DNA of 64,000 nucleotides from Osmia lignaria lignaria (taxonomy: Eukaryota; Arthropoda; Insecta; Hymenoptera; Megachilidae), in NCBI RefSeq assembly GCF_051020975.1, contig NW_027478158.1, positions 10,540,001-10,604,000 of the forward strand, written 5' to 3'. This document shows, piece after piece, positions 11,756 through 24,409 of the stretch. A model generated the notes under the pieces. It did not search any database. It saw only the letters and a list, made by a program, of their open reading frames with translations, and was not told the DNA's origin. How positions within the stretch are numbered: the first letter of the stretch is position 1; the number at the start of each line of letters is the position of its first letter. Both the position numbers and the translations under genes were made by a program.

Positions 11756-13205
11756 TTGCATATTTATCTCAAGGGAAGGGGCCTGACGGACATATTTCGA
11801 GATATTTCTTCTTCTTGTTGTTCTTCTTCTGCACAGCTAAGCTGGAAGTGGCATTTGCGGCTCGCACTAGTGCAGAGTTATCTCAAAGAAAGGGGCCACC
11901 GTGTTTCTGTATCTCTATTATGTTAGTGCGGCTTCGGAACTTTTAAATATCTCGATATATCTCGAAAACTACGCTTCTGATCAAAAAATATCATAGAACA
12001 TAAATTGTAGGAAACATAATTCTCTACAAAAAAGGTCTCTTAACATTTTGCCAGAGCTCGCTTCGTTTCCGAGATATTTGCAGATTTATCTCAAGGGAAG
12101 GGGCCTAACGGACATATTTCGAGATATTTCTTCTTCTTGTTGTTCTTCTTCTGCACAGCTAAACTGGAAGTGGCATTTCCAGCTCGCAATAGTGCAGAGT
12201 TATCTCAAAGAAAGGGGCCACGGTGTTTCTGTATCTCTATTATGTTGGTGCGGCTTCGGAACTTTTAAATAGCTTGATATATCTCGAGAACTACGCATCT
12301 GATCAAAAAATATCATAGAACATAAATTGTAGGAAACTTAATTCTCTACAAAAAAGGTCTCTTAACATTTTGCCATAGCTCGCTTCGTTTCCGAGATATT
12401 TGCAGATTTATCTCAAGGGAAGGGGCCTGACGGACATATTTCGAGATATTTCTTCTTCTTGTTGTTCTTCTTCTGCACAGCTGAGCTGGAAGTGGCATTT
12501 GCAGGTCGCAATAGTGCAGAGTTATCTCAAAGAAAGGGGCCACGGTGTTTCTGTATCTCGATTATGTTGGTGCGGCTTCGGAACTTTTAAATATCTCGAT
12601 ATATCTCGAAAACTACGCTTCTGATCAAAAAATATCATAGAGCGTAAATTGTAGGAAACATTATTCTCTACAAAAAAGGTCTCTTAACATTTTGCCATAG
12701 CTCGCTTCGTTTCCGAGATATTTGCAGATTCATCTCAAGGGAAGGGGTCTGACGGACATATTTCGAGATATTTCTTCTTCTTGTTGTTCTTCTTCTGCAC
12801 AGCTAAGCTCGAAGCGGCATTTGCAGCTCGCAATAGTGCAGAGTTATCTCAAAGAAAGAGGCCACGGTGTTTCTGTACCTCTATTATGTTGGTGCAGCTT
12901 CGGAACTTTTAAATATCTTGATATATCTCGAGAACTACGCATCTGATCAAAAAATATCATCGAACATAAAAAGTAGGAAACTTAATTCTCTACAAAAAAG
13001 TTCTCTTAACATTTTGCCATAGCTCGCTTGGTTTCCGAGATATTTGCAGATTTATCTCAAGGGAAGTGGCCTGACGGACATATTTCGAGATATTTCTTCT
13101 TCTTGTTGTTCTTCTTCTGCACAGCTGAGCTGGAAGTGGCATTTGCAGGTCGCAATAGTGCAGAGTTATCTCAAAGAAAGGGGCCACGGTGTTTCTGTAT
13201 CTCTA
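11756..13205 (+). repeat. 5-mer higher-order repeat, copy 3 (about 1.45 kb, ends by exchange)
   Basis: It follows copy 2 with few changes: GAACTTTTAA for GAACTATTAA near 12,583, CTCAAAGAAAG for CTCAATGAAAG near 12,850, and AAGTTCTC for AAGGTCTC near 12,999. At about 13,205 it leaves the 5-mer pattern: TGTTAGTGCGG and AACATGAAAAG replace TGTAGGTGCGG and AACATAAAAAG. The next monomer (13,366) belongs to the trimer that overlaps this end. Confidence 0.85.
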
Positions 13206-14653
13206 TTATGTTAGTGCGGCTTCGGAACTTTTAAATATCTTGATATATCTCGAGAACTACGCATCTGATCAAAAAATATCATAGAACATGAAAAGTAGGA
13301 AACTTAATTGTCTACAAAAAAGGTCTCTTAACATTTTGCCATAGCTCTCTTCGTTTCCGAGATATTTGCAGATTTATCTCAAGGGAAGGGGCCTGACGGA
13401 CATATTTCGAGATATTTCTTCTTCTTGTTGTTCTTCTTCTGCACAGCTAAGCTCGAAGTGGCATTTGCAGCTCGCAATAGTGCAGAGTTATCTCAAAGAA
13501 AGAGGCCACGGTGTTTCTGTACCTCTATTATGTTGGTGCAGCTTCGGAACTTTTAAATATCTTGATATATCTCGAGAACTACGCATCTGATCAAAAAATA
13601 TCATTGAACATAAAAAGTAGGAAACATTATTCTCTACAAAAAAGGTCTCTTAACATTTTGCCATAGCTCGCTTCGTTTCCGAGATATTTGCAGATTCATC
13701 TCAAGGGAAGGGGTCTGACGGACATATTTCGAGATATTTCTTCTTCTTGTTGTTCTTCTTCTGCACAGCTAAGCTCGAAGCGGCATTTGCAGCTCGCAAT
13801 AGTGCAGAGTTATCTCAAAGAAAGAGGCCACGGTGTTTCTGTACCTCTATTATGTTGGTGCAGCTTCGGAACTTTTAAATATCTTGATATATCTCGAGAA
13901 CTACGCATCTGATCAAAAAATATCATCGAACATAAAAAGTAGGAAACTTAATTCTCTACAAAAAAGTTCTCTTAACATTTTGCCATAGCTCGCTTGGTTT
14001 CCGAGATATTTGCAGATTTATCTCAAGGGAAGTGGCCTGACGGACATATTTCGAGATATTTCTTCTTCTTGTTGTTCTTCTTCTGCACAGCTGAGCTGGA
14101 AGTGGCATTTGCAGGTCGCAATAGTGCAGAGTTATCTCAAAGAAAGGGGCCACGGTGTTTCTGTATCTCTATTATGTTAGTGCGGCTTCGGAACTTTTAA
14201 ATATCTTGATATATCTCGAGAACTACGCATCTGATCAAAAAATATCATAGAACATGAAAAGTAGGAAACTTAATTGTCTACAAAAAAGGTCTCTTAACAT
14301 TTTGCCATAGCTCTCTTCGTTTCCGAGATATTTGCAGATTTATCTCAAGGGAAGGGGCCTGACGGACATATTTCGAGATATTTCTTCTTCTTGTTGTTCT
14401 TCTTCTGCACAGCTAAGCTCGAAGTGGCATTTGCAGCTCGCAATAGTGCAGAGTTATCTCAAAGAAAGAGGCCACGGTGTTTCTGTACCTCTATTATGTT
14501 GGTGCAGCTTCGGAACTTTTAAATATCTTGATATATCTCGAGAACTACGCATCTGATCAAAAAATATCATTGAACATAAAAAGTAGGAAACTTAATTGTC
14601 TACAAAAAAGGTCTCTTAACATTTTGCCATAGCTCTCTTCGTTTCCGAGATAT
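12722..14653 (+). repeat. 3-mer higher-order repeat, two copies of 966 bp
   Basis: Copy 1 is 12,722-13,687 and copy 2 is 13,688-14,653. The members are a GCTCGAAGCGG monomer with GATTCATCTC, a TTGGTTTCC monomer with AAGTTCTC and TGTTAGTGCGG, and a GCTCGAAGTGG monomer ending TCATTGAACAT. Because it includes part of the third 5-mer copy, it was made after the 5-mer. The last monomer is duplicated once more at 14,654-14,975. Confidence 0.88.
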
Positions 14654-14975
14654 TTGCAGATTTATCTCAAGGGAAGGGGCCTGACGGACATATTTCGAGA
14701 TATTTCTTCTTCTTGTTGTTCTTCTTCTGCACAGCTAAGCTCGAAGTGGCATTTGCAGCTCGCAATAGTGCAGAGTTATCTCAAAGAAAGAGGCCACGGT
14801 GTTTCTGTACCTCTATTATGTTGGTGCAGCTTCGGAACTTTTAAATATCTTGATATATCTCGAGAACTACGCATCTGATCAAAAAATATCATTGAACATA
14901 AAAAGTAGGAAACTTAATTCTCTACAAAAAAGGTCTCTTAACATTTTGCCATAGCTCTCTTCGTTTCCGAGATAT
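14654..14975 (+). repeat. Extra single-monomer duplicate of 14,332-14,653
   Basis: It shares GCTCTCTTCG, GCTCGAAGTGG, GTACCTC, GGTGCAGC and TCATTGAACAT with the preceding monomer, and I saw only the TTAATTCTC/TTAATTGTC difference near the 3' end. It is an adjacent 322-bp duplication at the right edge of the trimer. Confidence 0.8.
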
Positions 14976-17900
14976 TTGCAGATTCAGCTCAAAGGAACTG
15001 GCCTGACGGACATATTTCGAGATATTTCTTCTTCTTGTTGTTCTTCCTCTGCACAGCTAAGCTGGAAGTGGCATTTGCAGCTCGCAATAGTGCAGAGTTA
15101 TCTTAAAGAAAGGGGCCACGGTGTTTCTGTATCTCTATTATGTAGGTGCGGCTTCGGAACTTTTAAATATCTTGATATATCTCGAGAACTACGCATCTGA
15201 TCAAAAAATATCATACTACATAAAAAGTAGGAAACTTAATTCTCTACAAGAAAGGTCTCTAAACATTTTGCCATAGCTCGCTTCGTTTCCGAGATATTTG
15301 CAGATTTATCTCAAGGGAAGGGGCCTGACGAACATATTTCGAGATATTTCTTCTTCTTGTTGTTCTTCTTCTGCACAGCTAAGCTGGAAGTGGCATTTGC
15401 AGCTCGCAATAGTGCAGAGTTATCTCAAAGAAAGGGGCCACGGTGTTTCTGTATCTCTATTATGTTGGTGCGGCTTCGGAACTTTTAAATATCTCGATAT
15501 ATCTCGAAAACTACGCTTCTGATCAAAAAATATCATAGAACATAAAAAGTAGGAAACTTAATTCTCTACAAAAAAGGTCTCTTAACATTTTGCCATAGCT
15601 CGCTTCGTTTCCGAGATATTTGCAGATTCATCTCAAAGGAACTGGCCTCACGGACATATTTCGAGATATTTCTTCTTCTTGTTGTTCTTCCTCTGCACAG
15701 CTAAGCTGGAAGTGGCATTTGCAGCTCGCAATAGTGCAGAGTTATCTCAAAGAAAGGGGCCACGGTGTTTCTGTATCTCTATTATGTTGGTGCCGCTTCG
15801 GAACTTTTAAATATCTTGATATATCTCGAGAGCTACGCATCTGATCAAAAAATATCATAGAACATGAAAAGTAGGAAACTTAATTCTCTACAAAAAAGGT
15901 CTCTTAACATTTTGCCATAGCTCGCTTCGTTTCCGAGATATTTGCAGATTCAACTCAAAGGAACTGGCCTGACGGACATATTTCGAGATATTTCTTCTTC
16001 TTGTTGTTCTTCCTCTGCACAGCTAAGCTGGAAGTGGCATTTGCAGCTCGCAATAGTGCAGAGTTATCTTAAAGAAAGGGGCCACGGTGTTTCTGTATCT
16101 CTATTATGTTGGTGCGGCTTCGGAACTTTTAAATATCTTGATATATCTCGAGAACTACGCATCTGACCAAAAAATGTAATAGAACATAAAAAGTAGGAAT
16201 CTTAATTCTCTACAAAAAAGGTCTCTTAACATTTTGCCATAGCTCGCTTCGTTTCCGAGATATTTGCATATATATCTCAAGGGAAGGGGCCTGACGGACA
16301 TATTTCGAGATATTTCTTCTTCTTGTTGTTCTTCTTCTGCACAGCTAAGCTGGAAGTGGCATTTGCGGCTCGCACTAGTGCAGAGTTATCTCAAAGAAAG
16401 GGGCCACGGTGTTTCTGTATCTCTATTATGTTGGTGCGGCTTCGGAACTTTTAAATATCTCGATATATCTCGAAAACTACGCTTCTGATCAAAAAATATC
16501 ATAGAACATAAAAAGTAGGAAACTTAATTCTCTACAAAAAAGGTCTCTTAACATTTTGCCATAGCTCGCTTCGTTTCCGAGATATTTGCAGATTTATCTC
16601 AAGGGAAGGGGCCTAACGGACATATTTCGAGATATTTCTTCTTCTTGTTGTTCTTCTTCTGCACAGCTAAACTGGAAGTGGCATTTCCAGCTCGCAATAG
16701 TGCAGAGTTATCTCAAAGAAAGGGGCCACGGTGTTTCTGTATCTCTATTATGTTGGTGCGGCTTCGGAACTTTTAAATATCTCGATATATCTCGAAAACT
16801 ACGCTTCTGATCAAAAAATATCATAGAACGTAAATTGTAGGAAACATTATTCTCTACAAAAAAGGTCTCTTAACATTTTGCCATAGCTCGCTTCGTTTCC
16901 GAGATATTTGCAGATTCATCTCAAGGGAAGGGGTCTGACGGACATATTTCGAGATATTTCTTCTTCTTGTTGTTCTTCTTCTGCACAGCTAAGCTCGAAG
17001 CGGCATTTGCAGCTCGCAATAGTGCAGAGTTATCTCAAAGAAAGAGGCCACGGTGTTTCTGTACCTCTATTATGTTGGTGCAGCTTCGGAACTTTTAAAT
17101 ATCTTGATATATCTCGAGAACTACGCATCTGATCAAAAAATATCATCGAACATAAAAAGTAGGAAACTTAATTCTCTACAAAAAAGGTCTCTTAACATTT
17201 TGCCATAGCTCGCTTCGTTTCCGAGATATTTGCAGATTTATCTCAAGGGAAGTGGCCTGACGGACATATTTCGAGATATTTCTTCTTCTTGTTGTTCTTC
17301 TTCTGCACAGCTAAGCTGGAAGTGGCATTTCCAGCTCGCAATAGTGCAGAGTTATCTCAATGAAAGGGGCCACGGTGTTTCTGTATCTCTATTATGTTGG
17401 TGCGGCTTCGGAACTTTTAAATATCTTGATATATCTCGAGAACTACGCATCTGATCAAAAAATATCATAGAACATAAAAAGTAGGAAACTTAATTCTCTA
17501 CAAAAAAGGTCTCTTAACATTTTGCCATAGCTCGCTTCGTTTCCGAGATATTTGCATATTTATCTCAAGGGAAGGGGCCTGACGGACATATTTCGAGATA
17601 TTTCTTCTTCTTGTTGTTCTTCTTCTGCACAGCTAAGCTGGAAGTGGCATTTGCGGCTCTCACTAGTGCAGAGTTATCTCAAAGAAAGGGGCCACGGTGT
17701 TTCTGTATCTCTATTATGTTGGTGCGGCTTCGGAACTTTCAAATATCTCGATATATCTCGAAAACTACGCTTCTGATCAAAAAATATCATAGAACATAAA
17801 TTGTAGGAAACATAATTCTCTACAAAAAAGGTCTCTTAACATTTTGCCATAGCTCGCTTCGTTTCCGAGATATTTGCAGATATATCTCAAGGGAAGGGGC

Positions 17901-18839
17901 CTGACGGACATATTTCGAGATATTTCTTCTTCTTGTTGTTCTTCTTCTGCACAGCTAAGCTGGAAGTGGTATTTACAGCTCGCAATAGTGCAGAGTTATC
18001 TCAAAGAAAGGGGCCACGGTGTTTCTGTATCTCTATTATGTTGGTGCGGCTTCGGAACTTTTAAATATCTTGATATATCTCGAGAACTACGCATCTGATC
18101 AAAAAATATCATAGAACATAAAAAGTAGGAAACTTAATTCTCTACAAAAAAGGTCTCTTAACATTTTGCCATAGCTCGCTTCGTTTCCGAGACATTTGCA
18201 GATTTATCTCAAGGGAAGGGGCCTGACGGACATATTTCGAGATATTTCTTCTTCTTGTTGTTCTTCTTCTGCACAGCTAAGCTGGAAGTTGCATTTGCGG
18301 CTCGCACTAGTGCACAGTTATCTCAAAGAAAGGGGCCACGGTGTTTCTGTATCTCTATTATGTTGGTGCGCCTTCGGAACTTTTAAATATCTCGATATAT
18401 CTCAAAAACTACGCTTCTGATCAAAAAATATCATAGAACATAAATTGTAGGAAACATAATTCTCTACAAAAAACGTCTCTTAACATTTTGCCATAGCTCG
18501 CTTCGTTTCCGAGATATTTGCAGATTCAGCTCAAAGGAACTGGCCTGACGGACATATTTGGAGATATTTCTTCTTCTTGTTGTTCTTCCTCTGCACAGCT
18601 AAGCTGGAAGTGGCATTTGCAGCTCGCAATAGTGCAGAGTTATCTCAAAGAAAGGGGCCACGGTGTTTCTGTATCTCTATTATGTTGGTGCGGCTTCGGA
18701 ACTTTTAAATATCTTGATATATCTCGAGAACTACGCATCTGATCAAAAAATATCATAGAACATAAAAAGTAGGAAACTTAATTCCCTACAAAAAAGGTCT
18801 CTTAACATTTTGCCATAGCTCGCTTCGTTTCCGAGATAT
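14976..18839 (+). repeat. Twelve mixed monomers without clear higher-order period
   Basis: Q-type, H-type, R-type and the last left-domain monomer (16,908) alternate without a repeating order that I can see. The monomer at 14,976 ends with CATACTACATAAAAAG, CTACAAGAAAGG and TCTAAACATT, a combination found again only near 26,485-26,535. The monomer at 18,518 has a private TTTGGAGATATTTC, and 18,196 has GAGACATTTGC at its left junction and CTCAAAAAC. Confidence 0.85.
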
Positions 18840-21093
18840 TTGCATATTTATCTCAAGGGAAGGGGCCTGACGGACATATTTCGAGATATTTCCTCTTCTT
18901 GTTGTTCTTCTTCTGCACAGCTAAGCTGGAAGTGGCATTTGCGGCTCGCACTAGTGCAGAGTTATCTCAAAGAAAGGGGCCACGGTGTTTCTGTATCTCT
19001 ATTATGTTGGTGCGGCTTCGGAACTTTTAAATATCTCGATATATCTCGAAAACTACGCTTCTGATCAAAAAATATCGTAGAACATAAATTGTAGGAAACA
19101 TAATTCTCTACAAAAAAGGTCTCTTAACATTTTGCGATAGCTCGCTTCGTTTCCGAGATATTTGCAGATTTATCTCAAGGGAAGGGGCCTGACGGACATA
19201 TTTCGAGATATTTCTTCTTCTTGTTGTTCTTCTTCTGCACAGCTAAGCTGGAAGTGGCATTTGCGGCTCGCACTAGTGCAGAGTTATCTCAAAGAAAGGG
19301 GCCACGGTGTTTCTGTATCTCTATTATGTTGGTGCGGCTTCGGAACTTTTAAATATCTTGATATATCTCGAGAACTACGCATCTGATCAAAAAATATCAT
19401 AGAACATGAAAAGTAGGAAACTTAATTCTCTACAAAAAAGGTCTCTTAACATTTTGCCATAGCTCGCTTCGTTTCCGAGATATTTGCAGATTTATCTCAA
19501 GGGAAGGGGCCTGACGGATATATTTCGAGATATTTCTTCTTCTTGTTGTTCTTCTTCTGCACAGCTAAGCTGGAAGTGGCATTTGCGGCTCGCACTAGTG
19601 CAGAGTTATCTCAAAGAAAGGGGCCACGGTGTTTCTGTATCTCTATTATGTTGGTGCGGCTTCGGAACTTTTAAATATCTCGATATATCTCGAAAACTAC
19701 GCTTCTGATCAAAAAATATCATAGAAGATAAATTGTAGGAAACATAATTCTCTACAAAAAAGGTCTCTTAAGATTTTGCCATAGCTCGCTTCGTTTCCGA
19801 GATATTTGCAGATATATCTCAAGGGAAGGGGCCTGACGGACATATTTCGAGATATTTCTTCTTCTTGTTGTTCTTCTTCTGCACAGCTAAGCTGGAAGTG
19901 GCATTTGCGGCTCGCACTAGTGCAGAGTTATCTCAAAGAAAGGGGCCACGGTGTTTCTGTATTTCTATTATGTTGGTGCGGCTTCGGAACTTTTAAATAT
20001 CTCGATATATCTCGAAAACTACGCTTCTGATCAAAAAATATCGTAGAACATAAATTCTAGGAAACATAATTCTCTACAAAAAAGGTCTCTTAACATTTTG
20101 CGATAGCTCGCTTCGTTTCCGAGATATTTGCAGATTTATCTCAAGGGAAGGGGCCTGACGGACATATTTCGAGATATTTCTTCTTCTTGTTGTTCTTCTT
20201 CTGCACAGCTAAGCTGGAAGTGGCATTTGCGGCTCGCACTAGTGCAGAGTTATCTCAAAGAAAGGGGCCACGGTGTTTCTGTATCCCTATTATGTTGGTG
20301 CGGCTTCGGAACTTTTAAATATCTTGATATATCTCGAGAACTACGCATCTGATCAAAAAATATCATAGAACATAAAAAGTAGGAAACTTAATTCTCTACA
20401 AAAAAGGTCTCTTAACATTTTGCCATAGCTCGCTTCGTTTCCGAGATATTTGCAGATTTATCTCAAGGGAAGGGGCCTGACGGACATATTTCGAGATATT
20501 TCTTCTTCTTGTTGTTCTTCTTCTGCACAGCTAAGCTGGAAGTGGCATTTGCGGCTCGCACTAGTGCAGAGTTATCTCAAAGAAAGGGGCCACGGTGTTT
20601 CTGTATCTATATTATGTTGGTGCGGCTTCGGAACTTTTAAATATCTCGATATATCTCGAAAACTACGCTTCTGATCAAAAAATATCATAGAACATAAATT
20701 GTAGGAAACATAATTCTCTACAAAAAAGGTCTCTTAACATTTTGCCATAGCTCGCTTCGTTTCCGAGATATTTGCAGATATATCTCAAGGGAAGGGGCCT
20801 GACGGACATATTTCGAGATATTTCTTCTTCTTGTTGTTCTTCTTCTGCATAGCTAAGCTGGAAGTGGCATTTACAGCTCGCAATAGTGCAGAGTTATCTC
20901 AAAGAAAGGGGCCACGGTGTTTCTGTATCTCTATTATGTTGGTGCGGCTTCGGAACTTTTAAATATCTTGATATATCTCGAGAACTACGCATCTGATCAA
21001 AAAATATCATAGAACATAAAAAGTAGGAAACTTAATTCTCTACAAAAAAGGTCTCTTAACATTTTGCCATAGCTCGCTTCATTTCCGAGATAT
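18840..21093 (+). repeat. R-type-rich block with 966-bp (3-mer) periodicity
   Basis: Six of seven monomers carry GCGGCTCGCACTAGTGCAG. The pair of markers ATCGTAGAACATAAATT and TTTTGCGATAGCTCG occurs near 19,075-19,140 and again 966 bp later, so the order 18,840/19,162/19,484 is repeated as 19,806/20,128/20,450. The second copy has its own TATTTCTATT and AAATTCTAGG changes. The last monomer (20,772) has CTGCATAGCTAAG, an in-frame TAG. Confidence 0.75.
19270..19279. other. Perfect 10-bp palindrome in R-type monomers
   Basis: GCACTAGTGC reads the same on both strands. R-type monomers carry it at positions 109-118; the other type reads GCAATAGTGC there and is imperfect. It is shown for the monomer at 19,162; the same site is in several dozen units. 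No known binding protein is assigned. Confidence 0.7.
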
Positions 21094-21189
21094 TTGCAGA
21101 TTTATCTCAAGGGAAGGGGCCTGACGGACATATTTCGAGATATTTCTTCTTCTTGTTGTTCTTCTTCTGCACAGCTAAGCTGGAAGTGG

Positions 21190-23345
21190 CATTTGCGGCT
21201 CGCACTGGTGCACAGTTATCTCAAAGAAAGGGGCCACGGTGTTTCTGTATCTCTATTATGTTGGTGCGTCTTCGGAACTTTTAAATATCTCGATATATCT
21301 CGAAAACTACGCTTCTGATCAAAAAATATCATAGAACATAAATTGTAGGAAACATAATTCTCTACAAAAAACGTCTCTTAACATTTTGCCATAGCTCGCT
21401 TCGTTTCCGAGATATTTGCAGATTCAGCTCAAAGGAACTGGCCTGACGGACATATTTCGAGATATTTCTTCTTCTTGTTGTTCTTCCTCTGCACAGCTAA
21501 GCTGGAAGTGGCATTTGCAGCTCGCAATAGTGCAGAGTTATCTCAAAGAAAGGGGCCACGGTGTTTCTGTATCTCTATTATGTTGGTGCGGCTTCGGAAC
21601 TTTTAAATATCTTGATATATCTCGAGAACTACGCATCTGATCAAAAAATATCATAGAACATAAAAAGTAGGAAACTTAATTCTCTACAAAAAAGGTCTCT
21701 TAACATTTTGCCATAGCTCGCTTCGTTTCCGAGGTATTTGCATATTTATCTCAAGGGAAGGGGCCTGACGGACATATTTCGAGATATTTCTTCTTCTTGT
21801 TGTTCTTCTTCTGTACAGCTAAGCTGAAAGTGGCATTTGCAGCTCGCAATAGTGCAGAGTTATCTCAAAGAAAGGGGCCACGGTGTTTCTGTATCTCTAT
21901 TATGTTGGTGCGGCTTCGGAACTTTTAAATATCTTGATATATCTCGAGAACTACGCATCTGATCAAAAAATATCACAGAACATAAAAAGTAGGAAACTTA
22001 ATTCTCTACAAAAAACGTCTCTTAACATTTTGCCATAGCTCGCTTCGTTTCCGAGATATTTGCAGATTCAGCTCAAAGGAACTGGCCTGACGGACATATT
22101 TCGAGATATTTCTTCTTCTTGTTGTTCTTCTTCTGCACAGCTAAGCTGGAAGTGGCATTTGCAGCTCGCAATAGTGCAGAGTTATCTCAAAGAAAGGGGC
22201 CACGGTGTTTCTGTATCTCTATTATGTTGGTGCGGCTTCGGAACTTTTGAATATCTTGATATATCTCGAGAACTACGCATCTGATCAAAAAATATCATAG
22301 AACATAAAAAGTAGGAAACCTAATTCTCTACAAAAAAGGTCTCTTAACATTTTGCCATAGCTCTCTTCGTTTCCGAGATATTTGCAGATTTATCTCAAGG
22401 GAAGGGGCCTGACGGACATATTTCGAGATATTTCTTCTTCTTGTTGTTCTTCTTCTGTACAGCTAAGCTGAAAGTGGCATTTGCAGCTCTCAATAGTGCA
22501 GAGTTATCTCAAAGAAAGGGGCCACGGTGTTTCTGTATCTCTATTATGTTGGTGCGGCTTCGGAACTTTTAAATATCTTGATATATCTCGAGAACTACGC
22601 ATCTGAACAAAAAATATCATAGAACATAAAAAGTAGGAAACTTAATTCTCTACAAAAAAGGTCGCTTAACATTTTGCCATAGCTCGCTTCGTTTCCGAGA
22701 TATTTGCATATTTATCTCAAGGGAAGGGGCCTGACGGACATATTTCGAGATATTTCTTCTTCTTGTTGTTCTTCTTCTGCACAGCTAAGCTGGAAGTGGC
22801 ATTTGCGGCTCGCACTAGTGCAGAGTTATCTCAAAGAACGGGGCCACGGTGTTTCTGTATCCCTATTATGTTGGTGCGGCTTCGGAACTTTTAAATATCT
22901 TGATATATCTCGAGAACTACGCTTCTGATCAAAAAATATCATAGAACATAAATTGTAGGAAACATAATTCTCTACAAAAAACGTCTCTTAACATTTTGCC
23001 ATAGCTCGCTTCGTTTCCGAGATATTTGCAGATTCAGCTCAAAGGAACTGGCCTGACGGACATATTTCGAGATATTTCTTCTTCTTGTTGTTCTTCCACT
23101 GCACAGCTAAGCTGGAAGTGGCATTTGCAGCTCGCACTAGTGCAGAGTTATCTCAACGAAAGGGGCCACGGTGTTTCTGTATCTCTATTATGTTGGTGCG
23201 GCTTCGGAACTTTTAAATATCTCGATATATCTCGAAAACTACGCTTCTGATCAAAAAATATCATAGAACATAAATTGTAGGAAACATAATTCTCTACAAA
23301 AAACGTCTCTTAACATTTTGCCATAGCTCGCTTCGTTTCCGAGAT
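21190..23345 (+). repeat. Segmental duplication, left copy (about 2.15 kb)
   Basis: It begins near CACTGGTGCACAG (21,204) and runs through the monomers at 21,416, 21,738, 22,060, 22,382, 22,704 and 23,026. Markers are TGCGTCTTCGG, CTGTACAGCTAAGCTGAAAG, ATCACAGAACAT, TTTTGAATATC, CTGAACAAAAAATATC, GGTCGCTTAAC, CTCAAAGAACGGGG and CTTCCACTGC with CTCAACGAAAG. The right copy is 3,220 bp away at its left part and 2,898 bp away at its right part, so the right copy has lost exactly one 322-bp unit. Confidence 0.85.
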
Positions 23346-24409
23346 ATTTGCAGATTCAGCTCAAAGGAACTGGCCTGACGGACATATTTCGAGATATTTC
23401 TTCTTCTTGTTGTTCTTCCTCTGCACAGCTAAGCTGGAAGTGGCATTTGCGGCTCGCACTAGTGCAGAGTTATCTCAAAGAAAGGGGCCACGGTGTTTCT
23501 GTATCTCTATTATGTTGGTGCGGCTTCGGAACTTTTAAATATCTCGATATATCTCGAAAACTACGCTTCTGATCAAAAAATATCATAGAACATAAATTGT
23601 AGGAAACATAATTCTCTACAAAAAAGGTCTCTTAACATTTTGCCATAGCTCGCTTCGTTTCCGAGATATTTGCAGATATATCTCAAGGGAAGGGGCCTGA
23701 CGGACATATTTCGAGATATTTCTTCTTCTTGTTGTTCTTCTTCTGCACAGCTAAGCTGGAAGTGGCATTTACAGCTCGCAATAGTGCAGAGTTATCTCAA
23801 AGAAAGGGGCCACGGTGTTTCTGTATCTCTATTATGTTGGTGCGGCTTCGGAACTTTTAAATATCTTGATATATCTCGAGAACTACGCATCTGATCAAAA
23901 AATATCATAGAACATGAAAAGTAGGAAACTTAATTCTCTACAAAAAAGGTCTCTTAACATTTTGCCATAGCTCTCTTCGTTTCCGAGATATTTGCAGATT
24001 TATCTCAAGGGAAGGGGCCTGACGGACATATTTCGAGATATGTCTTCTTCTTGTTGTTCTTCTTCTGCACAGCTAAGCTGGAAGTGGCATTTGCAGCTCG
24101 CAATAGTGCAGAGTTATCTCAAAGAAAGGGGCCACGGTGTTTCTGTATCTCTATTATGTTGGTGCGGCTTCGGAACTTTTAAATATCTTGATATATCTCG
24201 AGAACTACGCGTCTGATCAAAAAATATCATAGAACATAAAAAGTAGGAAACATAATTCTCTACAAAAACGGTCTCTTAACATTTTGCCATAGCTCGCTTC
24301 GTTTCCGAGATATTTGCAGATATATCTCAAGGGAAGGGGCCTGACGGACATATTTCGAGATATTTCTTCTTCTTGTTGTTCTTCTTCTGCACAGCTAAGC
24401 TGGAAGTGG

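Noticed and set aside
8536..13205. Treating the three 1,610-bp copies as certain biology
   Set aside because: Not rejected as a feature, but near-identical tandem copies are also a common assembly error; without reads the copy number stays unproven.
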